Source: Selaginella moellendorffii
Lineage: Eukaryota > Streptophyta > Lycopodiopsida > Selaginellales > Selaginellaceae
DNA length: 64,000 bases
Assembly: GCF_000143415.4 (NCBI RefSeq)
Contig: NW_003314282.1
Span: 949,374 to 1,013,373, forward strand
Reading direction: 5' to 3'
Part shown: positions 58,640-64,000 of the stretch, one piece after another
Layout of the letters: each line of letters starts with the position of its first letter
Position numbering within the stretch: position 1 is the stretch's first letter
Position numbers and translations under genes: made by a program
Notes under the pieces: model-generated
What the model was told of the DNA's origin: nothing
Databases searched by the model: none
Seen by the model: the letters and a program-made list of their open reading frames with translations, nothing else

Positions 58640-58723
58640 GTCAGGATGGCCGAGTGGTCTAAGGCGCCAGACTCAAGTTCTGGTCCTCTACCGAGGGCGT
58701 GGGTTCGAACCCCACTTCTGACA
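58640..58723 (+). tRNA. tRNA-Leu (anticodon CAA), intronless
   Basis: 84 bases with a 7-bp acceptor stem (GTCAGGA pairing with TTCTGAC) and discriminator A. The A box is TGGCCGAGTGGT, the anticodon loop is CTCAAGT (anticodon CAA), and there is a long variable arm (class II). The B box GGTTCGAACCC is perfect. A run of five T at 58729-58733 provides the pol III terminator. No intron is present, although plant tRNA-Leu(CAA) genes usually have one. Confidence 0.95.
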
Positions 58724-58728
58724 AAGCA

Positions 58729-58733
58729 TTTTT
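58729..58733 (+). terminator. Pol III terminator of tRNA-Leu
   Basis: Five consecutive T six bases after the tRNA 3' end, the usual RNA polymerase III stop. Confidence 0.7.
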
Positions 58734-58849
58734 ATATAATTTGTTTATTACGTGGCAAAATTCGCGGCGTTCAATGCTCACCGCCGGATTTTATCCACGT
58801 AGCATTCAAATAATGACGTGGCAAAAAGCTGCTTAAAAATGAGGTGGCG

Positions 58850-59260
58850 AAGTCTTGAGATCAAGGCCAATGTTAGCTCTTGCCTGCGTCAAAGATGTTA
58901 TTTAATTAAATCTTGTAGTTGTAGTATAGCTCCAATAACATTGTGATTCCAGCGGTGTTGGCAATGTATATTTTCGCCAGCTGTTTTTTCTTCACAAATT
59001 TATAAATTTTGCAAAATTTAAATTACACTCTGCCTTAAAGAAAAGTGTTGCTCCTTCAAAAACACATCATCCACTGAAAGTGTTTGTGCGCGCCCCATCC
59101 ATGCTTATTCCAGATTCATATTGCTGTTGGGGAATATAGGTCTGCGGTGGTGGCAGCCCCTTGCTCGACATGTGGCTGCTTCTCCATCCAAGACTGATCA
59201 AATTCCATGTCTGGGCTTGAAAAAATCTCCTCAAGAAACTCTTCATCCATTTCCTCGCTG
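58850..59260. repeat. Block Q and block P pieces upstream of F-box gene
   Basis: A short match to block Q (about 58850-59000) is followed by a minus-strand block P piece (MDEEFLEEI, MEFDQSWMEKQPHV) at about 59140-59250. Both recur around other F-box copies. No intact gene. Confidence 0.45.
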
Positions 59261-59270
59261 GTATCGAACC

Positions 59271-59277
59271 TATAAAT
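59271..59277 (+). promoter_or_regulatory. TATA box of F-box gene at 59339
   Basis: TATAAAT 62 bases upstream of the ATG, with the same flanks (GGTATCGAACC before it) as the 2128 copy. Confidence 0.5.
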
Positions 59278-59338
59278 TCCTCGAGGCTACTTAATTGTTT
59301 TAAGGCAAGATTTTAGGGCAAGATTTTAGGGCACTGGG

Positions 59339-60907
59339 ATGAAAAGGCCGAGGAGCGCCTTGGATGATCTTCCGGACGAGATTCAGCACAGCGAGCTGCT
59401 CTTCTTGGTCGACCGGATGAGGATCACTGAGAGGCGCAACAATGTGTGCTCCATGGGCGATCTTCCCGACGACGTTCTCATCCGGATCCTGTCCCTGCTC
59501 GCCTCCTCGCGCCAATTGTATTGGTGTAGCCTAGTGAGCAAGAGGTGGGCGCATCTGGCAAGGCTAGTCACGCACTTCAGGTTGGAATCGTCCGGTGAGC
59601 ACGAGCAACAGGGTCTCCTTTCCTGGTTTGGCAGCAGCAGCAATCTCCGCTCCCTGTCTTTGACAGGTTTTTCAAAGCAGCCACGCTCTTGTCTTGACTG
59701 GCTACCGGTGATTGGAAAAACCCTCCACTCCCTTACCATCAGCGTCAGTGTGGATGGTTTCTGGTCCAGCATTCTCGCCTGCCAGCAGCTACGGTGCCTC
59801 CATATCAACGATGGTGTCGAGCTTGGCGGCCCTCTCACGACCAAGGCAGCGGCTCCAATTCTTCCCGCGCTCGTCTACTGCTTCATACGCACACGCTTGG
59901 ACGTGGCCACGACGAAGCAGCTCCTCGAGTTGTGCCCCTCGCTCGTCTACTTCCGGCTGACCCAGCTGCTTGTGGAATCGGCCGGAACGCATTTGCTCAA
60001 GAGTCACAGCCTCGACTCCCTGGTGATTCGCGCCCACAGGGTCCCCGGCAGGAGCGTTACCAACTTTTCTCTCGCGCTCGACATGCCCAAGCTCCGGTGG
60101 ATGTCTGTCACCGTGGTACCGCGCGTGGAGCTCGCGCCGTCTACGTGCAACGTGGAATGGGTGAAGCTGCATGGGCAAGTGCGAATCATCCAGGGCTTGG
60201 TCATGTCCAAGCTCAACAGGCTCACGCTCAGCAATACCTTCCGAGGCAATGCCCACGTCGAGCGAATTCTCGAGCCGTTTGTTTGCAGGAGGTCGAGCAT
60301 CAGTGGCATCAAGCAGCTCGACCTGTTTATGGATTCGGCCGACTTCGAGCCCAGATCCGTTAACCTCGCACAGCTCTTGGAGTCGTTCCATGGCCTTGAG
60401 GCGCTTTACATTGCTCGTCTCACCATCAAGGTACATATTTTTTCTTCTCAAGGATCGTGTCTATATTTGTGTACCAGTTACAAATTTGGACTGCTTTTTG
60501 TGTTTCAGAGCTTGAGCCTTGCGGGGTGGAGCAGCAGGCACGCGCCACTGCGCGTGCACATTGACACCTCCTACTCGAACAAGCGGGTGCCGTGCTGGGA
60601 CAGTGACGAGATCGAGTTTGTGCAGGAGCTGGTGGTGAGCAGCAGCTGTGTGACGCAGCTCGTAGTAACAGGCATTGTGTGCATTGAGGAGCCGCCTGAA
60701 TTTCGGCCCCGGGTGCCTCCGGCGATCGTGGAGCTCGGCACAGCGTTCCCCGGTCGTGTCAAGGTACATCCCATCCGCTTTGGCATGCCGCCGCACTGCG
60801 GCATTGTCTGGCGCTGCATGAAGCCCAAGCTTGATTCGGAGGCGCCCTACACTGCAATCCACCACCGGTGCGCAGGTTTCGACGAGAACGCGGAGGCGTG
60901 TGCGTGA
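59339..60907 (+). CDS. F-box/LRR-like protein, intact copy 4 (mosaic)
   Basis: Exons 59339-60430 and 60509-60907 with a 78 bp GT-AG intron; spliced product 496 residues (522 if the intron is read through, as it contains no stop and is a multiple of three). F-box at residues 39-83 (SMGDLPDDVLIRILSLL, SLVSKRWAHLARL), then the family's leucine-rich segments and a C-terminal exon ending FDENAEACA. The front part (GSSSNLRSL, TGFSKQPRSC) and the intron end (LEALYIARL) are like the 2128 gene, whereas the middle (MSVTVVPRVELAPS, VEWVKLHG, VERILEPFVCRR) is like the 18979 gene. Likely SCF substrate receptor; substrate unknown. Confidence 0.9.
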   Translation: MKRPRSALDDLPDEIQHSELLFLVDRMRITERRNNVCSMGDLPDDVLIRILSLLASSRQLYWCSLVSKRWAHLARLVTHFRLESSGEHEQQGLLSWFGSSSNLRSLSLTGFSKQPRSCLDWLPVIGKTLHSLTISVSVDGFWSSILACQQLRCLHINDGVELGGPLTTKAAAPILPALVYCFIRTRLDVATTKQLLELCPSLVYFRLTQLLVESAGTHLLKSHSLDSLVIRAHRVPGRSVTNFSLALDMPKLRWMSVTVVPRVELAPSTCNVEWVKLHGQVRIIQGLVMSKLNRLTLSNTFRGNAHVERILEPFVCRRSSISGIKQLDLFMDSADFEPRSVNLAQLLESFHGLEALYIARLTIKVHIFSSQGSCLYLCTSYKFGLLFVFQSLSLAGWSSRHAPLRVHIDTSYSNKRVPCWDSDEIEFVQELVVSSSCVTQLVVTGIVCIEEPPEFRPRVPPAIVELGTAFPGRVKVHPIRFGMPPHCGIVWRCMKPKLDSEAPYTAIHHRCAGFDENAEACA

Positions 60908-61890
60908 ACCAGCGCCTCCTGGTCAACGCCAGCGTTGGCAATCTGCCACCGGTCAACGCATTTGAGATTAGAGGTGGAGCATCTACGCGGCGAGCGGGAA
61001 GAAGTTTGCGGGCGTGGTTCAGCTGCTGGTGTATCGAAATGCCAAGCCAGCAGCCGGGAGATCGCCCGATGAGATCGAAGATGGATGGCGTGGGAATGAA
61101 ACCTCATAAGGTGGCCGAGCTGCGAGGAGTGGAGGAGGAGAGAGCCCCGCTACAGTTCCATCGAAAGTCTTTTGTGGGGATGCGACGCATCACATCCACG
61201 CAGAGCTCCAGATGATCGAGAGCAAGCGTCGCCCGTCGCATGTCTTTGGGCGACGCTACAGAGTTTGCGTCCAAGTGGCACAAGCTTATTGGGAGGCGGA
61301 TGACAGATCGTGATGGCCCATATCAAAGATCTGTCTAAGTCGAAGTTGAAGGTGGAGTCTTCTTTGAAAACAATAAACTCTAGCTTGGAACGAGAATCAC
61401 AGGTGCTTGCGAGGAATAATAATACAATTTTTGCTTGTACGATGTTTTCTTTAAGCTTAAAAAGGTATTTTCCTCTTATTGAGATGCCTTTTGGCTGAGC
61501 TTGCTGACACTGAAGAGATGCACGGTAGAGATTACATTGTGGCCGGTTGAAGTCGTGAATCACGACTTCTGCGTCAAAAGCTGAAGGCTGACCATTAAAC
61601 TGTTCAATAACAAAGCTGCTCCTGTTGATGGAGACAATATCCTCAATGCCTCGTACTCGCACGTCGTGAGCCCGTTCACGGGGACCATCGTTGGAACCGA
61701 GATATCCCACAAGCTGTCCACCAAGGCGAATCGATGGGATGTATGGCCTGGACGCGCTGACGACGATCAATGGCCCGGTTGAATCCAAGTCCGTTATCTT
61801 GATGTCGGGCGAAGTGGACACGAAGGCGCTCCACAAAAGCGCCAAGCTCGCCCTGGTGCTAACGCATGTATTTTTCCAGCTTAAATTTTA
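60908..61890 (+). pseudogene. Block X/Y copy, longest readable Y part
   Basis: X pieces: GKKFAGVVQLLVYRNAK-like, HKVAELRGVEEERAP, HIHAELQMIESKRRP. Y pieces after an intron-like gap: LTIKLFNNKAAPVDGDN, ILNASYSHVVSPFTGTI, VGTEISHKLSTKAN, then after a frame change MYGLDALTTINGPVESKSV and ILMSGEVDTKALHKSAK. This copy shows best that Y was coding, but one frameshift (near 61735) and other changes break it. Family not recognised. Confidence 0.5.
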
Positions 61891-61899
61891 AATAAGTTC

Positions 61900-62275
61900 C
61901 TGTGACAATGTGGTTTGTTTTGCGCAAGAACAAGCAAAAAGCCCGGGTGATCAAGCGTGGTGTTTTTCCATGGACATCTTGAGACGCGTGGATACGACCC
62001 GGCGACCTTTCTGCAAAATCGAACGAGAGAAAAAAGGGGCGCAAGAAGAAGGGCAAAGGAAAAGGTTTTCTGAAGCGAAAAGTGATTTCCGGGAAGTCGA
62101 ACCCGCGACCACTCGAGTATATTCGTATGCTTTAATGGAGGTATATTCTTTTCAATCCGAACCGTGCATCACGTGGACGGCCACGATACAAACCCGAAGA
62201 TTTATTAGGCTAACTTGTATTCTTTATAAAGCACAAACTTTGTACTTGGTACACAATATAGATATGATCATTGAG
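61900..62275. repeat. Duplicated anonymous segment (match to 4700-5080)
   Basis: Same orientation and order as after the 2128 gene. At about 62225 it joins directly to the intron of a reversed F-box pseudogene. Confidence 0.45.
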
Positions 62276-62284
62276 AAACAAAAT

Positions 62285-63195
62285 GTACGTTGAAGCTGAG
62301 CGATGTAAAGCACCTCAAGGCCATGCAACGGCACCAAGAGGTGTGCTATGTTGAGGATCTGGGCTCAAAGTCTACACAGGTCCAGCTGCTTGGTGCCACT
62401 GGTGCTTGACTCTTGACAAACGTGGGCACTGCCTCGGAAGGTACTGGTGAGTGTGAGCCTGTTGAGCTTGGACAATCTGCACTTGCCCATGCAACACCCA
62501 CTCCACGTTGCACAAAGATGGCGAGAGCTCCACACGGGGTACCACATTGACAAAAATCCGCTGGAGCTTGGGCATGTCGAGCACGAGAGAAAAGTTGGCA
62601 ACGCTCCTGCCAGGGCCCTGTGGGCGCGAATCACCAGGCAGCCGAGGCTGTGACTCTTGAGCAAATGCGTCCCAGCCGACTCCACCAGCAGCTGGATCAG
62701 CCGGAAGTGGACGAGCGAGGGGCAGGAGCTGCTTCGTCATGGCCACGTCTGGAAGCGTGCAGTAGACGAGCGCGGGAAGAATTGAGCCGCTGCCTTGGTC
62801 GTAAGAGGGCCGCCAAGCTCGACACCATCGTTGATCTGGAGGCACCTTAGCTGCTGGCAGGTGAGAATGCTGGACCAGAAACCATCCACACTGACGCTGA
62901 TGGTAAGGGAGTGGAGGGTTTTTCCAATCACCGGTAGCCAGTCAAGACAAGAGCATAGCTGTTTTGAGGAACCTGTCAAAGACAGGGAGTGGAGATTGCT
63001 GCTGCTGCTGCTGCCAAAGGAGACCCCGTTGCTCATGTTCACCGGTAGATTCCAACCTGAAATGCGTGACGAGCCTTGCCAGCTGTGCCCACCTCTTGTT
63101 CACCAGTGCGAGGAGGTGAGGAGGGACAGGATCCAGATGAGAACGTCGTCGTGAAGATTGTCCATGGAACTCAGATTGTTCCTCACTGCCCATTG
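62285..63195 (-). pseudogene. F-box/LRR pseudogene without exon 2
   Basis: Minus-strand exon 1 remnants: NKRWAQLARLVTHFRLES, SLSLTGSSKQLCSCLDWLPVIG, LTISVSVDGFWSSIL, CQQLRCLQINDGVELGGPLT, AGTHLLKSHSLGCLVIR, KLQRIFVNVVP and FRGSAHVC, with several shifts and a lost start. The intron sequence (about 62225-62284) is recognisable, but exon 2 is missing and replaced by the anonymous segment. Closest to the pseudogene at 33590, without its 293 bp insertion. Confidence 0.82.
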
Positions 63196-63610
63196 ATATT
63201 GTGGCAGTCCAAAAAATTGTAATTATAATATTTCAAATTACTCCAAAATTTGCCTATCAAACTCTACTCGTGGCTCCAAGACTCCATGTTGCCATGGTGC
63301 TGTCCTCAATCGACAAGAGCTCCTCCACAAACACATCAGTCTGAAAGTATTTGCCATCCATGCTTCCAGATCCATAGAATATATTCAAACTCGACAAGCG
63401 GCTGCTTCTCCATGAAGACAGATTGAACTCCGTTAATCTCCTCCAGAAACTCATCATCCACTCACATTTCCTCGAAACTACCCATGCTTTTTGTTGCAGC
63501 TACAAAACATTGGCATCATTATTGCACAAAAACTTCCTGCCCAGCTTGAACAATTCCATCTCCAAAATCACTCAAGGAGGGTGAGGATACTAATGGTGGT
63601 GGCGAGCTCC
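63195..63610. repeat. Block P, copy 3
   Basis: Near-identical to 35306-35700, in the same position beside an F-box pseudogene start. The minus strand reads MMSFWRRLTEF, FYGSGSMDGKYF. Unrecognised. Confidence 0.5.
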
Positions 63611-63819
63611 TCCAGTGCGTGTCTTGACAATGGGTTCCATTTGAGGTGGCAAAATCTTGGGAGGTCATGAGGATGTAGCTTTTGACCATGTCCGAGAAGT
63701 AACACGAATCAAGTATTGGTCCCATATTTTCTTAGTGATTCCATAGATGCGATTTAGGAAGGAGCTCTTTCTTTTCTCAGCATGGGTTGAGTTCCATGAA
63801 CGGTTTCAGGGATGGAATG

Positions 63820-64000
63820 GTTGAAGCTGATCAGGAAGTTTATGTTTTCCAGCAGCAACATGAATTCAGGGGCGAGACAGGGTTTTCAATGGATGATGAG
63901 TTTCTGGAGAACCAGCACGGAGTTTGATCAGTCTTGGATGGAAAAGCAGCCGTATGTCAAGTTTGACAAGCCCCTAGAACAGGAACCAAGCAAGGGGCCG
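63820..64000 (+). other. Possible coding segment at right edge, block-P related
   Basis: The plus strand reads DGMVEADQEVYVFQQQHEF and SMDDEFLENQHGV before a stop, or in another frame SFWRTSTEFDQSWMEKQPY. It is related to block P but points the other way and differs enough that it may be the start of a better copy beyond the window. Incomplete, so no call is made. Confidence 0.3.

Noticed and set aside
58280-58813. 177-codon frame overlapping the acidic ORF and the tRNA
   Set aside because: It is the antisense of the Glu/Gln repeats, runs through the tRNA gene, and is Leu/Phe-rich only because of the repeat code.

Overview
The window looks like a nuclear contig of a land plant. Plant gene families are present: a kiwellin, a PP2A B' regulatory subunit, GPI-anchored-type lipid-transfer proteins, SCF F-box proteins, remnants of the meiotic recombinase DMC1, and an intact tRNA-Leu(CAA). 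Introns are very short (63-81 bp) with GT-AG ends, and decayed Ty3/gypsy pieces and AT-rich repeats fill the spaces. Short introns plus a large F-box family suggest a Selaginella-like lycophyte; that is an inference, not something a single motif proves.

The main feature is a cluster of segmental duplications of one F-box family. Four copies have open frames once a short intron is removed: 2128-3699, 18979-20539, 38849-40377 and 59339-60907, all on +. At least twelve more copies or fragments are broken, on both strands (about 1-660, 9236-10354, 10640-10880, 12033-13545, 14920-15215, 21716-22030, 22575-23440, 33590-35305, 49365-50760, 52365-52480, 53608-53825, 62285-63195). A recurring order can be read: a decayed DMC1 remnant, the F-box gene, an unrecognised two-part block (X/Y), and then a lipid-transfer (LTPG) gene.

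On top of this, about 1.75-13.6 kb and 18.9-36.4 kb are inverted copies of each other around a spacer of about 5.3 kb that holds a DMC1 remnant, a Ty3/gypsy gag remnant and an LTR-like repeat. The right arm is longer because it carries about 4.5 kb extra at 27.1-31.6 kb, a 293 bp insert at 34.77-35.06 kb, and extra sequence at 35.3-36.1 kb.

Region by region: 0-0.7 kb F-box fragment; 0.9-1.6 kb kiwellin (-); 1.7-13.6 kb left arm; 13.6-18.9 kb spacer; 18.9-36.4 kb right arm; 36.5-41.3 kb DMC1 remnant, LTR-like repeat, F-box gene, LTPG-like gene; 41.4-42.0 kb Ty3/gypsy polymerase remnant; 42-49.3 kb gene-free AT-rich repeats; 49.4-53.8 kb broken F-box and DMC1 pieces; 54.4-55.1 kb the best LTPG gene; 55.6-57.4 kb PP2A B' (-); 58.1-58.6 kb acidic ORF (-); 58.64-58.72 kb tRNA-Leu; 59.3-63.2 kb F-box gene plus an opposing F-box pseudogene; 63.2-64 kb repeated block and an open edge.

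The ordinary single-copy genes are the kiwellin (secreted), PP2A B' (phosphatase targeting), the 54.4 kb LTPG (cell-surface lipid binding) and the tRNA. No operon-like or clustered pathway logic is visible; proximity of the F-box, LTPG and DMC1 pieces is explained by duplication of one ancestral segment.
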